From Vesta saturnalis (Eukaryota; Arthropoda; Insecta; Coleoptera; Lampyridae), in assembly GCA_036346205.1 (NCBI GenBank), contig JARFJB010002087.1, forward strand, positions 2,417,001 through 2,481,000: 64,000 bases of DNA, given 5' to 3'. The notes under the pieces were generated by a model that saw only the letters and a list, made by a program, of their open reading frames with translations, was not told where the DNA came from and did no database searches. This document shows, in pieces, positions 36,185 to 46,929 of the stretch (positions are counted from its first letter, which is position 1; every line of letters starts with the position of its first letter). Position numbers and translations under genes: made by a program.

Positions 36185-36712
36185 AGCCTCTCGCTTCTAT
36201 AAGATATCATTAATACAGTTTAACCATTTTCATGCATATTTATTTAATTTTTTACACTTACCTTCCGTTATATTAAGAAACTTTGTAAACAAAGGTTATG
36301 TAAAATTAAATTTTCTTTAAAAAATGTGTCTACACTTTTTCTTATAAAATTAACCGTTTTTCAGATAGTGCAAAACTTTAACTAACACTTAAATTCTACA
36401 TTTTGCCGCTAAATAAAAAAACTGGATAGAACATGATTAATCGATATGTTTAAGTTCTATACCTAGATATTTTTATATCTTTGAAATATGTAGCTGTTTT
36501 AGAAATATTTGATAAAAATCAAAAACTGCCCCTAATAACCCCCCTCTCCGACACTGGATTTCTCCCAAAATCTAATCAGTTCCAAGCGAAATGGAAACAA
36601 ACTTCAGTACAAAATTTTAAGTACGTAGATGTTTCCGTTCTGGAGTTATCGTCGGCGGTGAGGGGGGTTAGATGCAGTTTTTTTTTGTTTTTACCAAATA
36701 TTTCTAAAACTT
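36185..36712 (-). repeat. Dispersed repeat family A, copy c
   Basis: On the minus strand it reads CGATAACTCCAGAACGG, ACGTACTTAAAATTTTGTAC, TTTTTATCAAATATTTC, ACTTAAACATATCGATTAAT and TTTATAAGAAAAAGTGTAGA, matching copies a, b and d in order. The end facing 36712 abuts the pentamer array, the same end that abuts arrays in copies a and b. The 77-codon plus-strand ORF across it is a by-product. Confidence 0.8.
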
Positions 36713-36920
36713 AAATTAACTTAACTTAACTTAACTTAGCTTAGCTTAGCTTAACTTAACTTTACCTGACCTGACCTGACCTGTCCTGACCTGACCTGAC
36801 CTGACCTGACTCGACCCGACCCGACCCGACCCGACCCGACCCGACCCGACCCGACCCGACCCGACCCGACCCGACCCGACCCGACCTGAACCTGAACTGA
36901 ACTGACCTGACCTGGCCTGA
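36713..36920 (-). repeat. Telomere-like pentamer array (TCAGG/TCGGG/TTAAG types)
   Basis: The plus strand shows TTAAC, TTAGC, TTAAC, TGACC, TCGAC, then about 20 CCGAC units, then TGAAC and TGACC. On the minus strand these are TCAGG, TCGGG and TTAAG variants of the insect telomere unit TTAGG/TCAGG. Each block differs from the next by one substitution. The right end touches the poly(A) of the R1-like LINE. Confidence 0.9.
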
Positions 36921-37354
36921 CTTTTTTTTTTGGTTGGTGAAAACTCTTTATGGGCCCCTAGCCTTAGTATCTATGAAGGCTAGGGAGTGTCGGACTCCAT
37001 GGTCACAAAAGGCCCACGTTTACCGACTAAAAACACCACAAGGAAACTCTCCACCCCACGTCGGAAACCGCCCTATCGGGGCATACCTCGACAATTTGGT
37101 AGAGTTGTCATATAAAGCTTACCTCCTTCGATAGTATCATAGCATCTTAGTTACCGGGATCCTCCTCTTGTTCGTAGCTTCCATCTATCTTCTTTCGTAT
37201 CCTGTCATCCTATCCATCCATCTTCTTTCGTGTCCTATCTTCCTATCCTATATCCTTTTCTCCATTTGGTTGGTGCTTCGCCTGTCACCCTCAGTTACAT
37301 TCTGGGCTTTTGTCCCCTTATTAAAGGTTCCTCCTCCATCTACTATTTGTGGCA

Positions 37355-37870
37355 TCACTGGGTAGGGATGTCATATGAGTTCTGTCCGTTTGCAGATTGT
37401 TCAAAGAACTCGTCCGCAATCTTTTTCTGCATAATCTTAGTAATTACCTCATTTGCTTTGTCCCATCTATCCGCTAAAAGGATCATATTTTCTCTGCCTT
37501 TTTTGTTTATCAGTACCACTTTGGCAACTTTCCAATCTTTAGGAAATACTCTGCTCTTCGATAGATTGTTATACACACGTAAAACAGTCTCCGGGTCTGC
37601 CTTTACAGCCTCTATGACAACTTCCGGTGGAATTCCATCCGGACCAGAGGCTTTGTTTGACTTTATCTTTTTGACCGCTTCTTCCAGCTCCATTTTAGTG
37701 AACTGGATATACCTGCCCCTCCGTGATTTTCCCCTTGGTTCCATGACCACCGAGAAAAGTTGTTTTATTACTTCCACTCTTTTTCCTATCGGCATTTGAT
37801 ACGGGGTACTGGGATATTTTGCCTCCTTCATGAGGATCCTGTATCCGTCCCCCCAGGTGTCATTCTCCAA
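37355..37870 (-). pseudogene. R1-like LINE endonuclease-RT linker and RT start
   Basis: A 171-codon frame with KLMELEEAVKKI-type helix KMELEEAVKKIKSNKASGPD, GIPPEVVIEAVKADPET and FPKDWKVAKVVLINKKGR. These are the first conserved blocks of a LINE RT. The next expected block (R-P-[IV]-x-L) and the catalytic YADD region are not found, and the frame runs into LADRWDKANEVITKIMQKK and ends. This marks an internal deletion. Confidence 0.65.
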
Positions 37871-38944
37871 GCGATCGCAAATGTCCAGCCATATGGCCCT
37901 TTTGGCCTTAGAAATTTCCTTTTTGAGGGCCTTTTGTTGGTTTTGTGTGCTTCAACTAGCCATTTGATATCCGCATTATTCGCTTTGTCAGCTCGGCCTA
38001 GTCTCCTTCTAGACTTGTTACAAGTCTTCCTGCTCTCTTCTATCAACGCATTCCACCAATATGGCTGCGTCGCATGGACTCCCGCTTCTCTTCTGCTGTT
38101 AGATGTGTAGGCTGTTCTTACCATCTTTTGCAGATCTTTTCTTGCTTTTGCATTTTAGGAAGGCTTCTTTCAGGTTGGTGCGCATGCCCTCTTTGTTAAG
38201 GTAGACAATTCTTTTTTCTGTTTTCCGCCAGGATGTTCCATCATACAACATCTCGAGCATAACGTAGGAATGATCCGATAACGTCTCTTCTTCTAGTACC
38301 CTCCAGTTTAAGATTTTATTACTCAAGCTTTCATTGCATAAAGCAACATCTATATAAGACGCACTTGTTTTCTTATGAAAGGTGGGTCTTACTCCATCGT
38401 TCAGGACAACTAGCTTTTTGCTGCCACATGCTCTGCAATGTATGCGCATCTTTCGTCCTCGATCATAACTCCCCAAGCTTGGAATTTACCATTCAGATCT
38501 CTTATAATTAAAAAGTTTCCCTTGCATTCATTTGTGCTGGATATCAGCTTGTCTATATACTCTTCAAAATGTTTTAAGCTACAATTAGGCTATATATAGC
38601 AACCAAAAAGATTCAGACTCGCAAGCTTCAGGCACACAGCGCCGGCTTATGTGTTGCTATTTAAGACTTGAAGACTCTGATTTGGAACTGAGATAACCAC
38701 GTCCACCCTGGGGTCTCTTATCCACTTCTCGCCGCTGACTGCATTTTTGTTTGCCGACAACTATAATGTCAGCCTTCCATCTCGGTCCTGCACATTGGCG
38801 CCTGTGGTCCTGGATCTCCCAGAATTTAGAACATTTTCCGAGCTCCACCCTTTTGGCTATCCTGCAAAAGGAGAAGCCAACCCGTATTCTGGTCGATTTC
38901 AGTATTGCTTTTGAAAGCTCCTCCTCGGCCTTTATAGAGGCCAT

Positions 38945-39600
38945 CTAAGAGCCCGCGTAACCATCTCTAAGCTTACCCACGTTAAAATGACTCCTAGTTT
39001 CTCCCCCATGTCCTTTTTCTATTGATTGTTCGAATTCTTCCACCGTAACCGTCTCGTCAAGGTCTCTTATTTGAATGGTGGTTGGCATGTTGTCCAACCC
39101 TCTGATGTTACACAATGTATCTGTCATGCCAGATTCAATTTTGTCCTTGAATCTACTGGCCTTTTCCGGGCCCTTGTTTATGATCATTACTAGATCCCCA
39201 TTCCTGGTCTTCTTGTTCTTGTTCAAAGTTTGTTTAACTCCTTTAAGAAGGTCGGCGTAGGATGTACCTTGACTTCTTACCACTAACACCCCACTCTGGC
39301 TTCTTGGCAGCTATGTCCCTATTGGCCCGGTCCACTTCTAGGTGGAGTATTGTTCTTATTTTACTTATTCTGAGTGCCATTTCAACAAAATATCTTATAG
39401 TCTTCCGATTCCAATTCGTCTACCTTTTCGATGACTAGGTTCAATTTTTCCATATTCTTCTTTTCGGCGTACTCCTTGGTCTTGATCAGGGTTGAGTGGA
39501 TTGATTTCCATATTTCCTTTTTATTAGTCCCCGCTATGACCCCCAAAATATTGTAATTTGCCGAGTCTTCTCTTACCTCCCCGTCTTCATCTTCTTCCAC
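38945..39600 (-). pseudogene. R1-like LINE ORF1 (gag-like), broken
   Basis: Two frames of the gag-like protein are visible: 39382-39600 (MEEDEDGEVREDSANYN, Lys/Glu-rich and helical) and 38945-39289 (GTSYADLLKGVKQTL, QIRDLDETVTVEEFEQSI). The Cys-knuckle part continues at 38657-38944 in another frame. In R1-type elements this protein binds the element RNA and guides it to the target. Frameshifts separate the parts. Confidence 0.6.
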
Positions 39601-40449
39601 CTTGCGATCACAGATTCCACTTAATGTCTATGCTATCCTTGGGATTTTCCTCTCCCCCTTCCCTTCATTTTCCATCAAATTTTTGATTGTTTGAAGTGTC
39701 CTATGATTATTAATCCTAGAGACTATGGCCCCTATCGACCTTACATCATCGGCGATCTCCTTTTTTGTTCCTCTAGTGGCTCACATGTTTCTTAAGACTA
39801 TCTGTAATCTTACCCAATTGTTTAATGTCGGATATAAATTTACTCAGCACCGACTGAATACCTCCAGGCCTTCAACCGTTTCACTTCCTCCAGCATCGGA
39901 TTTTTTCCTTTTGGCAGGATTAAATGTTTGAAACTCTAGTGACTTTCTTGTAACTTCATCCCATGTAAGAGTGACGTATTCCATATTACCAGAAGGGAGT
40001 GAATTACATCTATCCCTAAAACCTGTATTATCGGCCTGATCGTCAGCCATTTAGGGATGAATCCCACAAGAAAAAAGGGGGGGTCAGCGAAACACAGAAC
40101 AGGAATCCCAGCCAAAATCGGGCAACCGTTACCAAGACACGGGCTAACTCCGTTAAAAGTGGGGGGAGGGGGTGGTAGTCAGACCAAAAGATGCGCCCCG
40201 TCGGGGGACGATGTTGGAGTACCAACAAGGCACACTTCCCTCCAGCCGTTCCCGAGATATTGGGGAGGGAAAAAAGGAAACAAAATGGGGAGTGGAGGGA
40301 AAAATGTTCCCCACGAAAATGAATAAAAAAAAGTGGTGGTGGCAGGGATGTGTAGCGGGAGGGTGCAGTCTGACTTAAGAACAAAGAATATCTTGCAGGG
40401 TTTGCCTGGTTCACTCCCGAAGGTAGTAGACTGTCAAATTTTTACAGAG

Positions 40450-41072
40450 GGGGGGGGGTGCGCACTTATAATTCGTGTGTTTAATAAATTTCTGTCCCGA
40501 AAGTGTATATATTTTCTAAGTACCACTATCTGGTTGCTATTTAACCCCCAGCAAAGTTTAAGTCCCACTCCAATACCCCACTATTAGGTATATAGAATGG
40601 GAACACTTATTTTGCTACGTCACTGATATCCCTATGTTATTTCTATTGTACCAAATGGTTATCGCTCATATCGTGTTGATAAATAGTGTTACAATGCAAT
40701 ATTTTCTAAGTTTGTAATTTTACATTAAATATCTTTTGATAAACAAAATAAATGCCAACTTTAAACACCTACTATTACCTTAGTTTTTATGGTATCCACC
40801 CGAAACTTTGGATTTTTACCTATGCAGAAATGCGCATCGAACAGCACTATAAATGTCACAATCCGACGCACACACTGAGACTTCCACTACAAACGCTATA
40901 ACTCGCGTGATAACGCTCCGATAAGCGCGAAAACGGACTCAAAAACTCCCGATCAGGGGACGCACCTTTTAGAATACTTTCGTAATTTTGTAACGCAAAT
41001 AACTAACGTTAGGACACTGAAAACAGATCTCCGACCTTATACGTCCGTTCTAGCCAGTTTCCAGACTGATAC
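40450..41072. other. Spacer between two LINEs, no gene seen
   Basis: About 620 bp, with a moderately GC-rich patch near 40860-40960. It lies between the 5' end of the R1-like LINE and the pentamer array at the 3' end of the RTE-like LINE. It may hold 5' UTR sequence of the R1-like element. No ORF or repeat is recognised. Confidence 0.4.
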
Positions 41073-41177
41073 TCAACCTAACCTAACCTAACCTAACCTA
41101 ACTTAACCTAAATTAACCTAACTTAACCTAACTTAACTTAACTCAACTCAACTCAACTCAACTCAACTCAACCCAAC
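41073..41177 (-). repeat. TTAGG-TTAAG-TTGAG pentamer array
   Basis: On the plus strand: CCTAA units, mixed CCTAA/CTTAA, CTTAA, then CTCAA, ending CCCAACG. Read on the minus strand it goes from TTGAG, next to the RTE-like LINE's 3' end, to TTAAG and then pure TTAGG, the usual insect telomere unit. Confidence 0.92.
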
Positions 41178-41427
41178 GTAATCTTCACGCCATTCCCTTG
41201 CAGGGTAGGCAAAACAATCCCTGCCTCTTATTTATTTTTCATTCACAATCTTTCTCCATGATTTCCTATCTCCGCATACCTCCCAAGCTTCGCAAGGTTC
41301 ATACATTGTCTCTGACATGCTCTTTTATTTTTAAAACTCCTTATCTTTCTTTGCTTTATCATACATTCTACTGCATTCAGCCAAGTTTTACGCGGCCTAC
41401 CAGACCCGACCTTTCCTCTAACCTGAC

Positions 41428-41429
<2 letters not shown>

Positions 41430-41487
<58 letters not shown>
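41430..41487. repeat. (TA)n inside RTE-like copy A
   Basis: A 58-bp TA run lies between codons for ARLTKH and GQVRGKVGSGRP, so it would encode an Ile-Tyr repeat. The equivalent place in copy B has 74 bp of TA. Confidence 0.95.
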
Positions 41488-41489
<2 letters not shown>

Positions 41490-41667
41490 TTCGTTAATCT
41501 TGCGTTGTTCATTCTCTCAATGTGACCAAACCAACCTACTGTACTACTTTTATATCTATCCATCATCGTCTTTTCCTCGCCACACTCCGTCATTATGCAT
41601 TCATTCTTAGCCTTGTCCCTTCTCGTTTTACCACATGCGCTTCTCAGGAATCTCATACCCACGGCAT

Positions 41668-42243
41668 TTATTTTTCTTTCGTGATTTTTTTGATATACCC
41701 ATGTCTCACACTTCCATACAGTACTGATGGGACAAGCACGTCATTATAGACTGCTTGTTTCGCAGTTAGGCTTATGCTTTCGTTTCTCATTATCGTCCAC
41801 ATACTTCCAATCACTTCCCTTCCAGCATTGACTCTTCGTCCAATCCCGCCCTCCATTGTACCATCTACCCAGATATACCAACTCGTCCACTTGCTCACAA
41901 TTTCATCTTGCAGGGTAAATACTCTACTCTTCTTTCCACCTTCCCGATTGAACACCACAATCATAGTTTTGTTCACGTTTACCTTTAGGTACATGCTCTC
42001 ACAGACTGTATCAAACTTCCTCAGAGCGGTTTGTAGCTCATCCGCACTGTCACTTGATAAGGCTGTGTCATCTGCATACACCAGAAGCCGTACATTTACG
42101 TCACCAACCATTACACCATTTGTATCGGTACATGCTTGACTAACACATTTATCTATGTATGCATTGAAGAACCACGGTGACATCTCACAGCCTTGTCGCA
42201 CTCTTTGATCAATATTAAAGTATTCACTCACACCGCCTCTCAT
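41668..42243 (-). CDS. RTE-like RT core, copy A (fragment of a broken ORF)
   Basis: A 191-codon open stretch containing RQGCEMSPWFFNAYID, LLVYADDTALSSDSADELQ (the catalytic Asp pair), LKVNVNKTMIVVFNREG and VPSVLYGSVRHGY. It covers the palm and thumb of the reverse transcriptase. Upstream RT parts are in other frames at 42328-42516 and 42577-43161, so the full protein is split by frameshifts. Confidence 0.75.
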   Translation of the reverse strand: MRGGVSEYFNIDQRVRQGCEMSPWFFNAYIDKCVSQACTDTNGVMVGDVNVRLLVYADDTALSSDSADELQTALRKFDTVCESMYLKVNVNKTMIVVFNREGGKKSRVFTLQDEIVSKWTSWYIWVDGTMEGGIGRRVNAGREVIGSMWTIMRNESISLTAKQAVYNDVLVPSVLYGSVRHGYIKKITKEK

Positions 42244-44085
42244 CCTAACACATGCCCGACTACCGTTGTATACTGCCCTTATTCCTTTTATTAGACCTTT
42301 ATTTACGCCATATTCATTTAATATTTCCTACAGCATCTCCCTATTCACTCTGTCGTGTGCTTTCTCCAGATCTACAAACGCACAGTACAACTTCCTTTTA
42401 CCCTTAAACACCTGCTGGAGAGCAGCCATCTGATCAACACATCCTCTCCCTGGCATGAAGCCACCCTGCACATCCCAAATCTTCGTTTGTGTAGTTTCTC
42501 GTACTCTATGAATCAAAATTCTTTCAAATACTTAGCAGGCACGCTGAGCAAACTTATTCCTCTGCAGTTTTTGCAATCATTCTAGTTCCCCTATATAGTG
42601 GTACAATGATCGCGCTCTTCCAATCCCTCGGCACTTTTCCACACATAAGGCATACATTGAATAATTCACACAATCTTCGTGTAAGCTTTGCACCCCACGC
42701 TTTAGCATTTCATCAGTGATTTCATCCACACCTGCTCCCTTGCTGATTTTTAACCTTCCTACCGTTTTCTCTATCTCATTTATCCCAATATCCTCAGTTT
42801 CATTCACCATTCCTTCTACATTCTCTTTATTTAACCCTGCAGTCCTATTTTCCACACTACTGTACAGCTTTCCGAAATAATCTTGCCAGCATTTCCTCAC
42901 TTCACAATCGTCCCATACTATTTCGTTGCTTGTATTCATCACTTCTGCAGCGTTCTGGTTTGGGCCACGTTTTGTATTTTTGACCCATTTCCAGAAGAGT
43001 TTTTTGTTTCCCTCAAAATCATTCTGCATTTTCCCTCCTTCCACAACCATCACTTCCTCTTTACTTATTCTCACTGCCTCCTTCGCTTCTTTGTTTCTTA
43101 ATCTATACACCTCATACAATCGCTTTCTCTCAGTCTCATTTTTTGCAGCAATCATTGCCATGTACGTTTTTTCTTACATACTGCCTTTGTTACCGACTCA
43201 TTGCACCAAGCACATTTTTTCCGTCTACTTACAGTCGCACTTCCACGTATCCGCACGGAACAATCGACAACATAGTTTTTTATTTGTTCGTTCCACACTG
43301 TTTCATTCACATTCAACTCTTTACTCACAACATCTGCGTATTTCGTCATTCTCGCACCATTATCTACTAGTCTGTCTACCCTAATTCTGGACGTTCGCAC
43401 TACGTTTGCTTTCCTTCTCCACACCCACTTTTGCCCTAAACACACTCTCGATGTAACCAAAAAGTGGTCCGATGCACACTCCGATCCGTGCATTACTTTT
43501 GTGTCTTTCACCAGGTTTCTAAGCCGTTCGTCATACACTATCAAGTTTATCATACTTTCAGATTCACCTCTTTGCCATGTATACATATGCTCATTTTTAT
43601 GATTAAACCACGTATTGGATACAAACAGGCTTCTCTCCACACAGATGTTCACCAGGCGTTCTCATAACTGTCCTAGAACGCCTTCAGTATGTTTTCTCTG
43701 TATACCTACCCATCCGTTCATATCCCCCACTATCATCACTCTTTCGTTTGGCTTACATACGTTCAACACGTTCATTTCAGAAGTTCTCACGCTCCTGGTC
43801 TCTTTCTCCATTCACCGGTGCATATCATGCAATAAGAAAGATTCTTCGAAAGTCCACGTTTATTCTAACCCATATTACCCGGGGAAATACCAATTCGTAC
43901 TTTTTAACACATCTTTTCGCTCTTTCACTTACGATCACCCCAACTCTTTTTGCGCCATGCACTTCAGTCTCAACTTCTGACCATAGTGCTAGACTGTCAT
44001 CCTCCATCTCCACAGCATCCTTTCCCTTGCGATTTGTCTCTGATACACACAGTATATCAAGGTGTCTTTCGTAGATTACATAGAT

Positions 44086-44760
44086 ATAGACCTTAAACAC
44101 ATCGATAATTATGTTCTATACGATGTTTTCATACGACGAGTAATTTAGCGACAAAAAATTCCTAAGGTAGAATTTAAGTGTTAGTTCAAATTTTTTCATT
44201 GTCTGAATAACGATTAATTTTATAAGAAAAAGTTTGGGCATATTATTTAAAGAAAATTTAATTTTACATTACTTTTCTTTCTATAGTTTCTTAACATAAC
44301 GCAAGGCAAGTCTAAAAATTACTTAAATATGAATGAAAATGGTTAAACTGTATTGTTGATATCTTACACAAGGGGGCTTTGGAATTTTTTTTTAAATTAA
44401 CATGTATTTTATTGTTTTTGTTTTTACAATGTTGCCTGTTTTCGTTATGAGAGTATAAAAGGGAGGTTGCATAGTTGTCCTAAAAAAATTAAAATTAAAA
44501 CCATGTCATTTTTTATTTTTTAAGTTTGCATCTAGATGTCTATTAACCTCTGTCTAACAGGAAGTTTTAAAGGACATTCTGACGTCTTTTTGTCTTCACA
44601 ATGTTGCTTATTTTCGTAATGAACTTATTATAAAAGAGGTTGCATAATTTTACTAAAAAAATGTTATTAAAATTACTTCATTGCTTTTAATTTTCATTTC
44701 GTAGGTCGGAAGGTCGTGTGGTGTTCCACACCAGATATATTTTTTATTATTTATGGTACT
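44086..44760 (+). repeat. Dispersed repeat family A, copy d
   Basis: It begins part-way into the family at ATAGACCTTAAACACATCG, right where the RTE-like LINE's 5' end stops. It continues through TTTATAAGAAAAAGT, GGGGGCTTTGGAATTTTTTT, TGTTGCCTGTTTTCGTTATG and TTGCATAGTTGTCCTAAAAAA to CGGAAGGTCGTGTG and CACACCAGATAT. It is contiguous, so it shows that the two halves of copy b belong together. Confidence 0.75.
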
Positions 44761-44764
44761 ATTT

Positions 44765-45945
44765 TCCCTAGCAAAATTTAATGACTGTTTTATTAGTTCT
44801 TGTACTTGTGATGTCTATCGTGATTTTTCCAAGTAATTAACATATTAAAAATGTTCAAAACTCTACATTGAACCCTCACGGTTTTTATTGTATCGAATTT
44901 GGATAAAAATTTCTACACAATCGTAACTTGCCAAGTAATTAAACTGCAATACTATTGTTCAGCTACAAACATAAATTAAACCGTCTTTGAAGTGATGTAT
45001 TAAATTTTACGATGATTATTACGCATTAAAATAGGACATTCCCTACGAAGTTTATGATGAGAAAGCAATGAATTTCACAGTTTAAATTAGTGTTATGATG
45101 TGTAAAGAAATTAGTTAATCACATCAAAAGTTCTGCACGGAAATATAAATTAACTGGTTATTACAGTACCTGCTCTTAATAACACTTTAACAAAAGTAGT
45201 CACCTGCATCTCTAAATATCAAAGTAGTTTATAGAGATATACAAAAATTCGGGTGAAGGTGTACAAATGAAAAGCAATAGATGAAAAGGCGTCAAAATTC
45301 ACATTTAGTCCATTAATTTGTGCTAACAAAAGCGTATATGCATTTACAGTTTCCCTTTAACGCAATCGTTATCCTTTTGTTATGAATGTGATTTCCTCTT
45401 GGTAAAATGCTATCCTATTAAAATACGAGCAAGGGATTTGCGAAGTGGAAATTTACATTACGAAAAATTCTCTAAATAATCCAAACTAAAAGTTATATTC
45501 AGCGAAACTGTTAGTGTATATAGGTACTTAAAAAAAAGGTGATAAATTGTGTTACATAAATAAATAATTTTTAAAGCCTGTTTTTAGTTAAAGCTTGACC
45601 GGAATAAAAATTAATGAATTTAATGTATGCAAACGGACGTTATCCTTACAAATTACACAAAGCGGTCACCACTGGATAAAGTAATATATCAATGTAGTTT
45701 TACTTTATTTTCTACTGTACCACGACGGTAGATGATGTATAATGATGCATGATGACACCAAATTTTAATATTTTTCTCTGAATAAAAAAAACCTAATTAA
45801 GTACAATTTTCTGAATTACAGTTGTTGAACAATAAAGGAATAAAATTAGAGCTTTGAGCTTAAAAAAAATAGACACTGTTAATATTTATGAGCCAAGGTA
45901 ATATATTTTAATGCAAGGTGTAAACCTCACTCTCAATTATGTTTT
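44765..45945. other. AT-rich DNA without recognised features
   Basis: I see no ORF of note, array or repeat shared with the rest of the window. Confidence 0.5.
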
Positions 45946-45949
45946 CACA

Positions 45950-46338
45950 CCAGCTAAAAAAAGAAAAGCAATGTGTTTCATTCCCTGCCCAAGGGGGAGG
46001 ACGGGCTATCGAGCTTTCCACACTCCTTCAACCATAGAGATGGATTCCCGGCATACATACATATACATTACGTATATGTGCATGGTGGGGTTAAGGATGG
46101 CTGCAGTCAGGATGGGATCGGGTGTGATGGAGTTGGGGGTCTGAGGGAGGAGATACTACCCCAGGATTCGCCTAAATAACCGAACATGATGTGCGTAAAC
46201 GCAGTGATCATGCTGCTATATGTGTATGAGGGAAACCCCCGAAAAACCTCATACAAGGTAGACAATAACAGGGATCGAACTCATTACCTCGCGAATGATA
46301 AGCAAACTGTGATACCACCAATCCAACTAGCTCGGTAC
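45950..46338 (-). mobile_element. tRNA-derived SINE
   Basis: The minus strand starts ACCGAGCTAGTTGGATTGG, an A box in a tRNA-like D arm. A B box GAGTTCGATCCCTG follows about 50 nt later. A non-tRNA body contains ATGAGGTTTTTCGGGGGTTT and CATGATCACTGCGTTTACG, and the 3' part ends CCCTTGGGCAGGGAATG then a T-rich tail. The total of ~390 bp fits an insect SINE transcribed by pol III. The plus-strand ORFs across it are by-products. No second copy was noticed here. Confidence 0.75.
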
Positions 46339-46929
46339 GCCTGATAAGTTCATTTCATTAACGACAAAAAGGTTTGTCTTACTAAAAACTCTTCTATATA
46401 CACTGTGGAACAAATTAAGTTGGAACATAATTTCAACTCTAATAACTTTTTTGTTTGTTAATGGATTTTAATGATTTTTGGATATGGTATTAGTCAAAAT
46501 ATTCTTGTTATCACTTTAAAATAAAACCTACCAATTTTGACCAGGATCGGACTTAACGGCGGTTTTATTAAATCGGTGCGTTTAAGCTCGTTGCAAAAAC
46601 GAATTGCGCTGTTTACAAACCGACTAGTATTTTTTTAATAAGGACATTTATGGGAAAACAAGACCTGAAACTATCAATATTGTAAAACCAAGACCTAAAC
46701 AGTGGCGATTTTTTTTGGGACGGTGCTTGTCGGCATTAAGTAATAAATACCGGTTTGTCGAGATTGCTTTGCGAAATAGACATTTTTTATTAATCTTTGT
46801 TAAAAAAAATTACTCAAATGTCAGTGTTTATTACAAGATTAAATACTACTGAGAATTGTAAAACAATACACATGGTAACTAGAAATAGCAACACCCAAAG
46901 AATTAAATATTTTTTATAGGAATTTTATA

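Larger units (their letters stand above)
36921..40450 (-). mobile_element. R1-like non-LTR retrotransposon, internally deleted
   Basis: A poly(T) at 36922-36931 is the 3' poly(A), joined directly to pentamers. Minus-strand pieces in order: an ORF1 start at 40050 (MADDQADNTGFRDRCNSL), then GTSYADLLKGVKQTLNKNKK, then a Cys/His knuckle region RVGFSFCRIAKRVELGKCSKFW..HRRQC (typical of R1-clade ORF1). Endonuclease end pieces follow (ASYIDVALCNESLSNKI, LSDHSYVML), then the RT entry stretch KIKSNKASGPDGIPPEVV and FPKDWKVAKVVLI. The RT core and C-terminus are absent; text jumps to the 3' UTR. So this copy is defective. TRAS and SART, the telomere-targeting LINEs, belong to the R1 clade; membership here is inferred, not shown. 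Confidence 0.7.
41178..44085 (-). mobile_element. RTE-like non-LTR retrotransposon, copy A (near full length)
   Basis: Minus-strand endonuclease-RT element. Frames in order: an endonuclease N-terminus with HLDILCVSETNRKGKD (metal Glu), WFNHKNEHMYTWQRGES and GSECASDHFLVTSRV (Asp-His), a linker KLFWKWVKNTKRGPNQNA, RT entry EIEKTVGRLKISKGAGVDEI, GGFMPGRGCVDQM, FVDLEKAHDRV (motif A), RQGCEMSPWFFNAYID, LLVYADDTAL (catalytic YADD), and a C-terminus with SACGKTRRDKAKNECI, GWFGHIERMNNARLT and GSGRPRKTWLNAVECM. A few frameshifts break it. The 3' end is CCCTGCAAGGGAATGG followed by short tandem repeats, as RTE elements have. Copy B lies at 50.4-52.4 kb. A (TA)n run interrupts the C-terminal frame. Confidence 0.8.

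Noticed and set aside
37168..39260. Plus-strand ORFs across the R1-like and RTE-like LINEs (also 41.2-44.1 kb)
   Set aside because: Antisense shadows of the minus-strand ORF1/EN/RT frames.
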